58,739 nt of DNA from an uncultured Erysipelotrichaceae bacterium (lineage in GTDB: Bacteria; Bacillota_I; Bacilli_A; RF39; UBA660). Shown here one piece after another: positions 8,322 to 17,597 of the stretch. A model generated the notes under the pieces. It did no database searches. It was not told where the DNA came from and saw only the letters and a list, made by a program, of their open reading frames with translations. The stretch covers positions 1 to 58,739 of the forward strand of contig CACYLI010000005.1 of assembly GCA_902775285.1 (NCBI GenBank), read 5' to 3'. Both the position numbers and the translations under genes were made by a program. Within the stretch, counting starts at the first letter, position 1, and every line of letters starts with the position of its first letter.

Positions 8322-9031
8322 ATTAAATCATTCTTCTTTTTTAATTCTTTTAATTCTTCTTTTTTTTCTTTACTTATTCTATACGATTCAATTGATTTTT
8401 GTATTCCTTTATTAAATACCCATGAATCTATAGAATTATTATTTTTAAAAAAATTATATGTTTTGTCATAATACTTAATTAAACAAAATGATATTAACCA
8501 AGAAGAAGCCATTTTAACATAATAATCTTCTAATTTAATATTATTTATAATACTTAGTACTTCATCAATATAATCATCTATTAAATAATAATTAAGTAAC
8601 ATCACAAGAGCAAATCTTACTTCAAATTCTTTTTTACTTTTTAAATATTTTTTTAATAGTTTGAAAGTTTCTTTTAAATATTTTCTTGTTATTTTAAGAC
8701 CAGCACAAAAAGTATCACAAATACTCCAATCTTTTATTTTGGGTACATAATCTTTTATATAACTACTTAATTCTTCATAATCTAATTTTTTATTATTATG
8801 TATTATGAAACCTTTCATCATTATTTGTTCATAATAATCTTCATTTATATTTTTATATAAATAATCAAATGAATATTTTTTACATAATTCTTTAGTATAT
8901 TCTCTTAAAATAGGTACTCTTATACCAATTCTATTATAATTATTATATTTATCTAAACTATTAGAAAATTTTAAATATTTACTATCTTTATGTTTATCAA
9001 AAAAACTATTTATTTCTTTATTTATATCCAT
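8318..9031 (-). CDS. AlkD-like DNA alkylation repair protein
   Basis: 237 residues, all helical, with IGIRVPILREYTKEL near residue 30, MMKGFIIHNNK, WSICDTFCAGLKI and KSKKEFEVRFALVMLLNYY, which are hallmarks of the HEAT-repeat DNA glycosylase family AlkC/AlkD. It would remove alkylated bases. The ATG at 9031, ten bases after the stop of the upstream glycosyltransferase, is preferred over the ATG at 9058, which would overlap that gene. Coupled to the pentapeptide gene downstream. Confidence 0.85.
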   Translation of the reverse strand: MDINKEINSFFDKHKDSKYLKFSNSLDKYNNYNRIGIRVPILREYTKELCKKYSFDYLYKNINEDYYEQIMMKGFIIHNNKKLDYEELSSYIKDYVPKIKDWSICDTFCAGLKITRKYLKETFKLLKKYLKSKKEFEVRFALVMLLNYYLIDDYIDEVLSIINNIKLEDYYVKMASSWLISFCLIKYYDKTYNFFKNNNSIDSWVFNKGIQKSIESYRISKEKKEELKELKKKNDLI

Positions 9032-9041
9032 TTTAACACCA

Positions 9042-10478
9042 TTAGTATATTTCTTCATTTATATATGTATCAGCTTTTTTTATGTTAACTATTTTACAAT
9101 TATCAAATATTGATTTTATATTATCTTCTAGAGTATCTTCATTTTTTTGAAATTCAAAAGTATATAAATTATTTTCTTCTAATCTATATTTATAGTTTTC
9201 AATAATAACATCTTCATTTATTCCATTGATATCAGTTATATTTACTTTTATAGAATAAGTATTATGTTTAATACTTTCTTTATCATATGCTTGTTTTAAA
9301 TGAGAAATTTTGTTTATTTTATAAGTTCTACTAAAAGTCCTATTATCTTGCTTACAAAAATTTGATTTAAAATTCATACTTTCAATACCAAAATATATAT
9401 CTTTTACTCCATCAATTGTATTACATTTTATAATATGTAATCCTGACATTATATATTCTTTACTACCACCATCTCTATATGTTAATATCTTCCAATTAAA
9501 CTTTTTATTATTATCAATTGATTCAAATAATTTATCTATATTATTTTTATTAACAAATTCACTTAAATCAATATATTTATTGTTATCTAATACTTCTATT
9601 TTATCTATACAATATGTATATATTTTTTTATTATCTATAGATAAATATGGTTTTAAATTATAATCACAATTATCTAAATATGTAATTCTAAAAGTATTAT
9701 TTATTTTTTTATTAGAAACAAACAATATATAATAAATAACTGTTAAACAAAATATTAATGCAAATACTATACTTATTATTTTATTAATTTTATTTCTTAA
9801 TGTTTTTTGTTTATTTTTAGATTCTTTTATTGCTTTATAAACATCATATGAATCTTCTATAAATCTAAAATGTGAACTCGAATTATTATCTATATATATT
9901 GTATTTATTGGTATTTCATGTACTTTAATATTATTATTTTTAAGTTCTAAAAGTACATTCATTTCATATTCATATCTATTTCCAGATATATTCATCATAT
10001 AATCTAATAATTCATTAGAAAAAGCTCTTAAACCACTTTGAGTATCATATATATTTATTTCAGTAACTCTTTTGTAATATTTTCTTGTTAAATAATTTCC
10101 AATTCTGCTTTTTAAAGGAGTTTTATTATCCCATTTTCTTTTACCTATAACTAAAGTATCTTTATGCATCTCTATATACTTAATTAATTTTAATGCATCT
10201 TTATATAAGTGTTGTCCATCACAATCCATTGTGACTATTATAAATTCACTATACTTATTTTTTATATATTTATATCCTTCTTTTAAAGCATATCCTTTAC
10301 CCATATTTTCTTTATATGATATTACATGAGCATAAGATGATGCTTCATCAAAGATACTTTTATATTTTTTACCAGATCCATCATCAACAACTATAATATC
10401 AGCATTATCTATAGTTTTTAACAATTCTAATAGTCTATTATCAGGTTCAAAACATGGAATTAAAACAATATATTTCAT
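9042..10478 (-). CDS. Family 2 glycosyltransferase with one membrane helix and a C-terminal extracytoplasmic domain
   Basis: 478 residues. Residues 1 to about 225 form a GT2 domain: YIVLIPCFEPD, ADIIVVDDGSG, MGKGYALKEGY, and the metal-binding MDCDGQH. A single helix follows near residue 240 (IISIVFALIFCLTVIYYILFV) and then about 210 residues of unrecognised beta-rich sequence. The GT2 half resembles dolichol/undecaprenyl-phosphate sugar transferases, but the tail is unusual. AGAGGAAG before the ATG at 10478 supports this start; the ATG at 10502 lies in the end of the YolD gene. Confidence 0.78.
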   Translation of the reverse strand: MKYIVLIPCFEPDNRLLELLKTIDNADIIVVDDGSGKKYKSIFDEASSYAHVISYKENMGKGYALKEGYKYIKNKYSEFIIVTMDCDGQHLYKDALKLIKYIEMHKDTLVIGKRKWDNKTPLKSRIGNYLTRKYYKRVTEINIYDTQSGLRAFSNELLDYMMNISGNRYEYEMNVLLELKNNNIKVHEIPINTIYIDNNSSSHFRFIEDSYDVYKAIKESKNKQKTLRNKINKIISIVFALIFCLTVIYYILFVSNKKINNTFRITYLDNCDYNLKPYLSIDNKKIYTYCIDKIEVLDNNKYIDLSEFVNKNNIDKLFESIDNNKKFNWKILTYRDGGSKEYIMSGLHIIKCNTIDGVKDIYFGIESMNFKSNFCKQDNRTFSRTYKINKISHLKQAYDKESIKHNTYSIKVNITDINGINEDVIIENYKYRLEENNLYTFEFQKNEDTLEDNIKSIFDNCKIVNIKKADTYINEEIY

Positions 10479-10501
10479 ACACTTAACTTCCTCTAAAAAC
10501 A

Positions 10502-10897
10502 TTATATCATAACTTTTATATCAATAATATCATCTAATAAAATTTTAGAATTATTAGGTAAAATTATTTGTTTTGATATAGTATCTATTTTTTTAATATA
10601 TGTAATTATACTTTTATAACTTCCTCCATCTTTTTTATTATCTTTTATAAAGTAAACTATTCTTACATTTTTAGTTTTATCATTATTTATTAAAACTAAT
10701 TGGTTATTTATTTTTTCTTTCATTTCAGGAGTTAATATTATTTTATTTTCTGTCTTTCTTATAGTTTCTTTTATTTCATCACTAAATCCCGCTAATGCAT
10801 CAAATGGTGCGAATTGAGCGCTTCTATTTTCTATAGACATTTTATTTCTTCTTTTAGATACATGATGTGGTAAATTAATAATACTATCGTAATTCAT
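10502..10897 (-). CDS. YolD-like protein
   Basis: 131 residues. The segment RRNKMSIENRSAQFAPFDALAGFSDEI is the core of the YolD-like family, small proteins regularly encoded beside Y-family polymerases in Firmicutes. The start overlaps the polymerase stop by four bases (ATGA), so both are made together. YolD-like proteins are thought to assist or regulate the polymerase; the biochemical role is unknown. Probably induced with the polymerase from the promoter at 12405. Confidence 0.82.
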   Translation of the reverse strand: MNYDSIINLPHHVSKRRNKMSIENRSAQFAPFDALAGFSDEIKETIRKTENKIILTPEMKEKINNQLVLINNDKTKNVRIVYFIKDNKKDGGSYKSIITYIKKIDTISKQIILPNNSKILLDDIIDIKVMI

Positions 10898-12387
10898 CCT
10901 TTATGTCCTCCTATTTGTAAATTCCTTTGTATTGTAGTTGCACCACTTTCTAAATTCATAGCTTTTAAGACTGAATTTTTACCATATTTTTTCTTTATAT
11001 CAATAAGTGCTAATTGTAGTTTCTTTTCTACTATTTCATTTTCTTTTTCTCTATTTTTTTCTACTTCATATATATTTGAATCACTAAATAAGTCAAATTG
11101 TTTATATATTTTTTGTTTATTAGATAAAATATCATTTGTTAAATTACATGCACAAATACCTATTCTTCTAATAAGTAAATGTTCATTTACTATTTTGTTA
11201 TATAATTCAACCATATTTTTCATAATAATTGTAGTTGATGCTGTTTTTCTTTCTAAGTTGATTGTACCATGTGAATGAGCAGGTATAAATCTTCCATAAT
11301 GATCCATTACAATTTTTCCATGATAATTATTTCTAATGTTAGGTTTTGTTAAATTTTCAACATCATATCCTATTGTTAAAGTTAATTTGTCCGTAATTAA
11401 TTTTTTTTCAACTAAATCTAAAACTAATAACTCAGTCATTTCTTTTACAATTAATAATGCTTTTTTATAATCATATGGAGAATATAAAACCTGTGAAGAA
11501 GAAAGACTACTACTTTGAGGTTTATATGATTTAATATCTTTTATTGTAACTATTTCATAACCCCAAGCATGATCTATTAAAAGTTCAGCATTAATACCAA
11601 ATAGTTTATATAATAAATCTTCATTATTAACAGAACACAAAGCTATATCTCCCATTGTATATAATTTATGTTCTAAAAGTTTATTTTTATATCCTGGGCC
11701 AATTCTCCAAAAGTCTGTTATTGGTGTATGATTCCATAATACTCTCCTATAACTCATTTCATCAAGTTCACTAATTCTTACACCATTTTCATCTGGTTTC
11801 ATATGTTTTGCTACTATATCCATAGCAACTTTTGCTAAATAAAGATTTGTCCCAATACCACAAGTAGCAGTAATATGAGTTTCTTCATATACATCTTTTA
11901 ATATTTTAGTAGCAAGACTTTTAGGACTAAGTTTATAGTAATTTAAATAATTTGTTATGTCAAAAAACACTTCATCTATAGAATAACTAAACATATCATT
12001 TTCACTAAAGTATTTTAAATATACATCAAATATTTTTCTACTATATTTTATATATAAAGACATTCTTGGAGTAGCACGTATAAAATCTAGTTTTGCATTA
12101 TTATTATTTATAACTTCATTATTATCATATGAAGAAAAAGTTAATTTACATTTTTTACTTCTTTCTTTATTTATTTCATTAACTCTACTTATTACTTCAA
12201 ATAATCTAGCTCTACCTGATATATCATAGCTTTTAAGTGAAGGGCTAACAGCTAAACATATTGTTTTAGATGTTCTTGATTCATCACAGACAACTAAATT
12301 AGTAGTAAGTGGATCTAATGATCTTTCAACACATTCAACAGATGCATAAAAACTTTTTAAATCAATACACATATAAACCCTATTCAT
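10894..12387 (-). CDS. Y-family translesion DNA polymerase (UvrX/ImpB-MucB type)
   Basis: 497 residues. Palm motifs are intact: MCIDLKSFYASVEC (first catalytic Asp) and FSYSIDEVFFDIT (the S-x-DE pair). Next come TCGIGTNLYLAKVAMDI, the helix-hairpin-helix region DFWRIGPGYKNKL, and a little-finger domain from about residue 290. It is longer than DinB and belongs to the UvrX/ImpB group found with YolD. It copies damaged DNA with low fidelity. GGTGAAGGA precedes the ATG at 12387. A promoter with an AAC-N4-GTT site suggests SOS control. Confidence 0.9.
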   Translation of the reverse strand: MNRVYMCIDLKSFYASVECVERSLDPLTTNLVVCDESRTSKTICLAVSPSLKSYDISGRARLFEVISRVNEINKERSKKCKLTFSSYDNNEVINNNNAKLDFIRATPRMSLYIKYSRKIFDVYLKYFSENDMFSYSIDEVFFDITNYLNYYKLSPKSLATKILKDVYEETHITATCGIGTNLYLAKVAMDIVAKHMKPDENGVRISELDEMSYRRVLWNHTPITDFWRIGPGYKNKLLEHKLYTMGDIALCSVNNEDLLYKLFGINAELLIDHAWGYEIVTIKDIKSYKPQSSSLSSSQVLYSPYDYKKALLIVKEMTELLVLDLVEKKLITDKLTLTIGYDVENLTKPNIRNNYHGKIVMDHYGRFIPAHSHGTINLERKTASTTIIMKNMVELYNKIVNEHLLIRRIGICACNLTNDILSNKQKIYKQFDLFSDSNIYEVEKNREKENEIVEKKLQLALIDIKKKYGKNSVLKAMNLESGATTIQRNLQIGGHKG

Positions 12388-12404
12388 TTTCCTTCACCAA
12401 CTAA

Positions 12405-12434
12405 ATTATAACACAAACAAATGTTTTTATTCAA
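12405..12434 (-). promoter_or_regulatory. Promoter with a LexA-like site, for the polymerase-yolD operon
   Basis: Minus-strand -35 TTGAAT (12429-12434), 18-base spacer and -10 TATAAT (12405-12410). Inside the spacer, AACATTTGTT (12416-12425) has the AAC-N4-GTT core of the Gram-positive LexA box, though the outer C/G bases are not conserved. The position between the hexamers fits repression. Promoter call fairly firm, LexA call tentative. Confidence 0.55.
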
Positions 12435-12452
12435 TAGAAATTTTTGCCAATT

Positions 12453-12480
12453 AAAAATACGTTTACAAAAAACGTATTTT
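12453..12480 (-). terminator. Intrinsic terminator after the 109-aa membrane-protein gene
   Basis: 9-bp perfect stem (12456-12464 and 12470-12478) with a 5-base loop and flanking A/T runs on both sides, so it may stop transcription on the minus strand before the polymerase promoter. Confidence 0.65.
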
Positions 12481-12485
12481 ATTAA

Positions 12486-12815
12486 TTATTTAGCTATTTC
12501 TAAAAAGAATCCAATTATAATTGTTAAAACTAATGCTATTAAAAATACTATTAATCTTTGACGATTTAAACTTCTAAAACTTCCATCTGGATCTTTTATA
12601 TATCTTTTTGTATATCTATACACTTCTTCAAAACTTGTAGGCTTTTTATGATTTAAATATTTTAATCCTTTAGATAATTCTATCATATTAATATTTGATA
12701 TTATTTCATATCCATTATTATTAATTTCTATTTGTTCCTTCTCTTTATCAAATTTAATATCAACTTTTCTAAAATCTTTTTTTAGTTTCTTATAAACTTC
12801 TTCCATATTTTTCAT
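12486..12815 (-). CDS. Hypothetical protein with one C-terminal membrane helix
   Basis: 109 residues, not recognised. A charged N-terminal region of about 85 residues is followed by a single hydrophobic segment at the end (LIVFLIALVLTIIIGFFLEI), a tail-anchored layout. The ATG at 12815 is used because AGAGGTG lies six bases upstream; the GTG at 12824 is part of that site. It is the last gene of the run from the metallophosphoesterase, separated from it by only a few bases. Confidence 0.6.
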   Translation of the reverse strand: MKNMEEVYKKLKKDFRKVDIKFDKEKEQIEINNNGYEIISNINMIELSKGLKYLNHKKPTSFEEVYRYTKRYIKDPDGSFRSLNRQRLIVFLIALVLTIIIGFFLEIAK

Positions 12816-12830
12816 AAAATTCACCTCTTT

Positions 12831-13904
12831 TTATTCACTAATAATATCTATTATACCATATTCTGATTTAGTACCTGTTTTAAAATCTATTGCCCAATCA
12901 GATAAACCAGAATTAACAATAAAATTTGTATTACCTCTTTTTTCAAGACCATAAAAAGCATCATTTGCATTAATTAATAGTCCTATGTATCCTAGTGGAA
13001 ATAATTGTCCTCCATGAGTATGTCCACAAAGAACCAAGTCTACTTTATTTTTTTCATTATCATAGTCATTTGGTTGATGATTTAAATCAACTAAATATTT
13101 TGTTTTATCTAAATTTCTAGTTAATTCTTCTATTGATTTTCTATTTGTATTAGTTTTATCATCTCTTCCTATTAAATATAATTCATCATTAATTAATACT
13201 ACTTCATCTCTCAATACTTTAACATTATTTTTTTCTAATTCTTTTACTAAATCACTTTCACTAAAATTTCTATAATTAAAGTATCCTCTATCATGATTAC
13301 CATATATAAAATATACTCCATATTTAGGTTTTAATACACCTAACGCTTCACATGATTTAATCATATCTTCTTTAGTAGTATCATCATCTACAAAATCTCC
13401 AGTTATTACTACTATATCAGATTTTATTTTATTTATTCGATTAATATGTTTTAAAAAACCTTCACCATTAAATGTAGTACCTACATGACTATCTGATATT
13501 TGAATTATCTTATAGTTAGAAATATTTTTATCTGTTTTTATTTCATAACGAGTTTCAAATACATGATAATCTAAATATGCTCCAATAGCTAAATATATAA
13601 TAGTTATTATTATACCAGTTAATGCATAACTATATTCTATTACTTTCTTTTTACTTATCTTTTTATATATCAAAATAAATATATGAGATAAAGAAACAAA
13701 TATAAATAAATGAAATAATATAACAATAGAATTTACATAATTAAATAATATAAATATTAATATAAGTGGTAATAAACATAATATTATTTGTAAAAATTTA
13801 TTCTTAATTTTTTTAATAAATTTAAATTTTCTAAAACTTAAAACTAAATATATTAACATTAATAAAAATATAATAAATACTAAAGCTACTCCTATATTCC
13901 ACAT
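12831..13904 (-). CDS. Membrane-anchored metallophosphoesterase (YkuE-like)
   Basis: 357 residues. Three to four hydrophobic helices in the first 120 residues are followed by a calcineurin-type phosphoesterase domain with all metal motifs: IIQISDSHVGT (D-x-H), VVITGDFVDD (GD), FIYGNHDRG (GNHD) and VLCGHTHGGQLFP (GHTHGGQ). This is the YkuE/YaeI branch, some members of which cleave UDP-diacylglucosamine or other lipid-linked phosphates. The catalytic domain should lie at the cytoplasmic or outer membrane face depending on helix number. Co-directional with fhs 10 bases upstream. Confidence 0.85.
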   Translation of the reverse strand: MWNIGVALVFIIFLLMLIYLVLSFRKFKFIKKIKNKFLQIILCLLPLILIFILFNYVNSIVILFHLFIFVSLSHIFILIYKKISKKKVIEYSYALTGIIITIIYLAIGAYLDYHVFETRYEIKTDKNISNYKIIQISDSHVGTTFNGEGFLKHINRINKIKSDIVVITGDFVDDDTTKEDMIKSCEALGVLKPKYGVYFIYGNHDRGYFNYRNFSESDLVKELEKNNVKVLRDEVVLINDELYLIGRDDKTNTNRKSIEELTRNLDKTKYLVDLNHQPNDYDNEKNKVDLVLCGHTHGGQLFPLGYIGLLINANDAFYGLEKRGNTNFIVNSGLSDWAIDFKTGTKSEYGIIDIISE

Positions 13905-13914
13905 ATTTTTACTC

Positions 13915-15435
13915 CTATCTAATACCTGTTATATTCCCTTCATTATCTATTTTCATTTTTAAATAATTTGATTCTTTAGCAAGACCTGGCATTGTTAAAA
14001 CTCCACCTAAAAGAATTGTAATAAAACCAGCACCATTATATAAATTCACATCTGTAACTCTCATAGTAAAATTCTTAGGATATCCAAGAACCTTAGGATC
14101 ATCTGTTATAGACATTGGTGTTTTTGAAATACAAATATTTAATTTAGATGATTTTAATTTTTCTATTTTTTCTTGTGCTTCTTCAGTAAATTCAACTTTT
14201 CCTGCTCCATATTCATTTATTAATACCTTATTGATTTTAGTCATTAGATCATCTGTTTCATTATACATTAAATATTTCTTTTTATTTTTCTTAATTTTAG
14301 TGATCTCTTCAGCTAGTTCTAAACATCCATCTTCGCCTTCACTAAACATATTACATATAATTAATTTATAACCCATATTTTTTACAAAATCTCTTAAGTA
14401 ATCTATTTCTTCTTTTGTATCTGTATCAAATTTATTTAAAGCAACAAATAGATTTGAAGTATATTTAGCCATATTTTTAATATGGAATTCAAGATTAGAT
14501 ATTCCTTTTGTTAAATCTCCATCACCATTATACTTTAAAGCTTTAATTGTTGAATTTAATACAACCGCATCAGGATATATATTATTCTCTTTACACTTTA
14601 TATCAAAAAATTTAACTGCTCCCATATCTGAACCAAATCCAGCTTCAGTTATTACATAATCACTTACACTTAAAGCAATTTTTGTTGCTATTATTGAATT
14701 ACAACCATGAGCAATATTAGCAAAAGGTCCACCATGAACAATTACTGGATTTCCATACATAGTTTGAACTAAATTTGGATTAATAGCATTTTTTAATAAC
14801 AATGTACAAGCATCTTCAGCATGTAAATCACGAGCATATATTTCTTTATTATCTTTAGTAAATCCTACGATTATATTACCAATTCTTCTTTTTAAATCAC
14901 TAAGATCTGTTGCTAAACAAAATATTGCCATAAGTTCACTTGCTGTTGTTATAACAAAATTTTCTCTTAAACTTCTATCATTAACATCTAAACATCTTTT
15001 AATATTTACTCTATCAATTCCAAGTTCATTTCCTTGAAATATATGATTATCAACAATAGCACAAAGTAAATTATTAGCAGATGTTATAGCATGAAAATCT
15101 CCAGTAAAATGAAGATTGATATCAACTGATGGTTCTATTATTGCTTTACCTCCACCAATAGCTCCACCTTTTCTACCAAATACTGGTCCTAAAGATGGCT
15201 CACGAAGTGCAGCTATAGCATTCTTATTTAATTTATTTAATGAATCATTTAGTCCAATACTTAATGTTGTTTTACCTTCCCCATATGGAGTTGGATTAAT
15301 ACTAGTTACAAGAATTAATTTTCCTTTCTTTTTTCCTCTATAATTATTATTTATTTTAGCAATATAATTTCCATAATAGAACAAATTTTCATCTTTTATT
15401 TTAATTTTTTTAGCTACTTCTTTTATGTTTTTCAT
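13915..15435 (-). CDS. fhs: Formate-tetrahydrofolate ligase
   Basis: ATP-dependent ligation of formate to THF, giving 10-formyl-THF for purine and fMet synthesis. 506 residues, some 50 shorter than the usual 555 or so. The N-terminal nucleotide loop TPYGEGKTT, the EPSLGPVFGRKGGAIGGGKA segment, HFTGDFHAIT, FANIAHGCNS and ITEAGFGSDMGAVKFFDIKC are all conserved, so the enzyme should be active; the shortening is spread over loops. It lies 21 bases downstream of folD, which makes the related one-carbon species. Confidence 0.95.
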   Translation of the reverse strand: MKNIKEVAKKIKIKDENLFYYGNYIAKINNNYRGKKKGKLILVTSINPTPYGEGKTTLSIGLNDSLNKLNKNAIAALREPSLGPVFGRKGGAIGGGKAIIEPSVDINLHFTGDFHAITSANNLLCAIVDNHIFQGNELGIDRVNIKRCLDVNDRSLRENFVITTASELMAIFCLATDLSDLKRRIGNIIVGFTKDNKEIYARDLHAEDACTLLLKNAINPNLVQTMYGNPVIVHGGPFANIAHGCNSIIATKIALSVSDYVITEAGFGSDMGAVKFFDIKCKENNIYPDAVVLNSTIKALKYNGDGDLTKGISNLEFHIKNMAKYTSNLFVALNKFDTDTKEEIDYLRDFVKNMGYKLIICNMFSEGEDGCLELAEEITKIKKNKKKYLMYNETDDLMTKINKVLINEYGAGKVEFTEEAQEKIEKLKSSKLNICISKTPMSITDDPKVLGYPKNFTMRVTDVNLYNGAGFITILLGGVLTMPGLAKESNYLKMKIDNEGNITGIR

Positions 15436-15456
15436 TTTTTACCTCACCTTATATAT

Positions 15457-16287
15457 TTATTTATTTTGAAGTTCATATGCTATCATAGTATTTTTTAAAA
15501 GCATAGCAACTGTCATAGGTCCTACTCCTCCTGGAACAGGTGTTACATATGATGCTTTACTTTCTACATCAGGATTAACATCACCATATATTTTTCCTTC
15601 TATTCTACTAATTCCTACATCTATTATAACAGCATTGTCTTTTATCATAGTTTTATCAATTAAATGTTTTTTACCAACTGCTACTATTAACACATCAGCA
15701 TCTTTTGTATACTTTTCTAAATTCTTAGTTTTAGAATGACACATAGTAACTGTTGCATTTCTATTTATACATTCAAGCATAATAGGTTTACCAACTAAAT
15801 CACTTCTACCTATTACTACTACATGACGTCCTTCAAGATCAATTTTATAATAATCAAATATTTCTAATATACCTTTTGGAGTACAAGGAACAAAAGTAGA
15901 GTTACCACCCATAATTTTTCCTTGACTAATATCAGTTAATCCATCAACGTCTTTTTTAGGATCTATTGTATTTAATATTTTCTTTGTATTATATTTTTTT
16001 GGTATAGGTAATTGTAATATAATACCATTTACACTTTTATCCTTATTTAATTCTTTAATTTTTTTAATAATTTCACTTTCACGAGTACTTTCATCATATG
16101 AAAAATGCATCATACTCATATCACATTGTTCACAAGCTTTTCTTTTATTTTCAACATATACTTTACTTGCTTCATCATCTCCAACTGTCACAACAGCTAA
16201 TATTGGTGTTTGTTTATATGAGTCACTTAACGCTTTAACTTCATCTTTAATTTTAGCACTTAAAAGTTTTCCATCTAATTTTTCCAT
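15457..16287 (-). CDS. folD: Bifunctional methylene-THF dehydrogenase/methenyl-THF cyclohydrolase
   Basis: 276 residues, the usual length. Landmarks: VGDDEASKVYVENKRKACE with the catalytic Lys, GIILQLPIPKKYN, DPKKDVDGLT, FVPCTPKGILEI, the NADP site VVIGRSDLVGKP, and the C-terminal TPVPGGVGPMTVAMLL. With Fhs it interconverts formyl-, methenyl- and methylene-THF in the cytoplasm. Good AAGGAGAA ribosome site. Only two bases separate it from the upstream cyclophilin gene, so it shares that transcript. Confidence 0.96.
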   Translation of the reverse strand: MEKLDGKLLSAKIKDEVKALSDSYKQTPILAVVTVGDDEASKVYVENKRKACEQCDMSMMHFSYDESTRESEIIKKIKELNKDKSVNGIILQLPIPKKYNTKKILNTIDPKKDVDGLTDISQGKIMGGNSTFVPCTPKGILEIFDYYKIDLEGRHVVVIGRSDLVGKPIMLECINRNATVTMCHSKTKNLEKYTKDADVLIVAVGKKHLIDKTMIKDNAVIIDVGISRIEGKIYGDVNPDVESKASYVTPVPGGVGPMTVAMLLKNTMIAYELQNK

Positions 16288-16289
16288 TA

Positions 16290-17015
16290 CTATTCTCCTT
16301 TATAAACATTAACAAATCTAATTGTATTTATTTTTTGATTTGTTAGAGGTTTATCATTTTCATCAGTACGAACATTTGCAACTTTATCAACAACATCAAG
16401 TCCATTTAAAACTTTACCAAAAGCAGCATATTTTCCATCTAAATATTCACTATCTTTATGAACTATAAAGAATTGACTAGAAGCTGAATTCATTGTTTCT
16501 TCTGTTTCTATTTCAGCACCACGTCTTGCCATTGAAAGAACTCCTCTTTTATGAGATATTGAGTTTTCTATTCCATTTAGAGCAAATTCTCCTTTAATAG
16601 TTTCTTCACTTCCACCACTACCAGTTGCAGTTGGATCTCCTGTTTGAATCATAAAATCTTTTATAACTCTATGAAATGTTAAACCATCATAATATTTTTT
16701 ACTTACTAATTTTTTAAAGTTTTCTACACTTATAGGTGCAACATCAGGATATAATTCTGCTACTATAATTCCATATCCATCTACATCTATTTTAACCATA
16801 TCTGTTTCATTTTCACTTTCAGTATAAGATGTACTTTCTATTTCAAATACTTTTACTCCATCTACTGTTTTAACAGTATAATTTAATTTATCACCTTTCA
16901 TATTTAAAACTATAACCCATATTAAAAATAAAACTCCTACTATTCCTAATATATAATACATAATTTTTTTCTTCTTTCTTTTTTCTTCATTAATTTTTTC
17001 TGTTTTTTTGCTCAT
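16290..17015 (-). CDS. Membrane-anchored cyclophilin-type peptidyl-prolyl isomerase
   Basis: 241 residues. A basic N-terminus and one helix (about 18-38, MYYILGIVGVLFLIWVIVL) anchor the protein with its body outside. The cyclophilin domain follows: NFKKLVSKKYYDGLTFHRVIKDFMIQTGDP, ISHKRGVLSMAR, SSQFFIVHKDSEYLDGKYAAFGKV. The catalytic Arg is in FHRV. It probably helps extracytoplasmic proteins fold. It lies directly after a pseudopilin gene (2-base gap); substrates may include such secreted proteins, which is a guess. Confidence 0.9.
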   Translation of the reverse strand: MSKKTEKINEEKRKKKKIMYYILGIVGVLFLIWVIVLNMKGDKLNYTVKTVDGVKVFEIESTSYTESENETDMVKIDVDGYGIIVAELYPDVAPISVENFKKLVSKKYYDGLTFHRVIKDFMIQTGDPTATGSGGSEETIKGEFALNGIENSISHKRGVLSMARRGAEIETEETMNSASSQFFIVHKDSEYLDGKYAAFGKVLNGLDVVDKVANVRTDENDKPLTNQKINTIRFVNVYKGE

Positions 17016-17017
17016 TA

Positions 17018-17509
17018 TTAATTAGTCCTTTCTAACGAATTACAAGTTATTTTAAAATTATTTATATTTTCACTATATTTTACAAAATCTTCATCCATTA
17101 TTTGATCATATGTTAAATCAGAACCAAAAGTATCACTAATATAAGAATATAACCAAGAACCATCAGATGCAAAAAATTTACTTACATTTCCTTCTTTATT
17201 AAATTCTACATAGTAGTTAATATTTTCTTTTACATTTGACAAAGCATTCTCACAATTAACTCCATCTACTTTAGCAAAAATATTTTTTTTATTATCACTA
17301 AATGCATTAAGAAGATACTCATCATTTGCACTTCTAAGTATTTCACGTGTCTCAGTAAAAAATAGCACACTAGTTGCACTTTCTTTATTTTCACGAGCTT
17401 TTTCTCCTGTAGTATTATTTAAAATATTTGGTAAAACTAACGAAGCTAATACGGCAAGAATAGCAACTACCAAAAGTAATTCCAATATAGCAAAACCATT
17501 CTTTTTCAT
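17018..17509 (-). CDS. Type IV pilin-like/pseudopilin protein
   Basis: 163 residues with a class III signal: MKKNG then FAILELLLVVAILAVLASLVLPNI, i.e. prepilin peptidase cleavage after Gly5 and Glu at +5 of the mature protein. The long N-terminal helix is followed by a small soluble domain with two cysteines (VNCENAL and ITCNSL) that could form a disulfide. No assembly ATPase or peptidase is in the window. A second such protein is at 55365; the DGSWLY/DGTYQY segments are shared. Confidence 0.8.
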   Translation of the reverse strand: MKKNGFAILELLLVVAILAVLASLVLPNILNNTTGEKARENKESATSVLFFTETREILRSANDEYLLNAFSDNKKNIFAKVDGVNCENALSNVKENINYYVEFNKEGNVSKFFASDGSWLYSYISDTFGSDLTYDQIMDEDFVKYSENINNFKITCNSLERTN

Positions 17510-17569
17510 ATTATCACCACCTTAATTATAATTATAAATTACTACTGTTTTTTTATCAACTACAAAAAA

Positions 17570-17597
17570 AAATAAATAAGCAAAAACTTATTTATTT
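17570..17597 (-). terminator. Intrinsic terminator of the heat-shock operon, after dnaJ
   Basis: Perfect 11-bp inverted repeat (17570-17580 and 17587-17597) followed by a run of T on the minus strand. It overlaps the dnaJ stop at 17588 and separates the heat-shock operon from the pilin-cyclophilin-folD-fhs run. Confidence 0.82.

Noticed and set aside
8050..8415. Plus-strand hydrophobic open frame opposite the pentapeptide-repeat gene
   Set aside because: The apparent hydrophobicity comes from the repetitive codon pattern of the gene on the other strand.
15116..15343. Plus-strand open frame opposite fhs
   Set aside because: Antisense to the conserved nucleotide-binding region of fhs; composition only reflects the complement of that gene.
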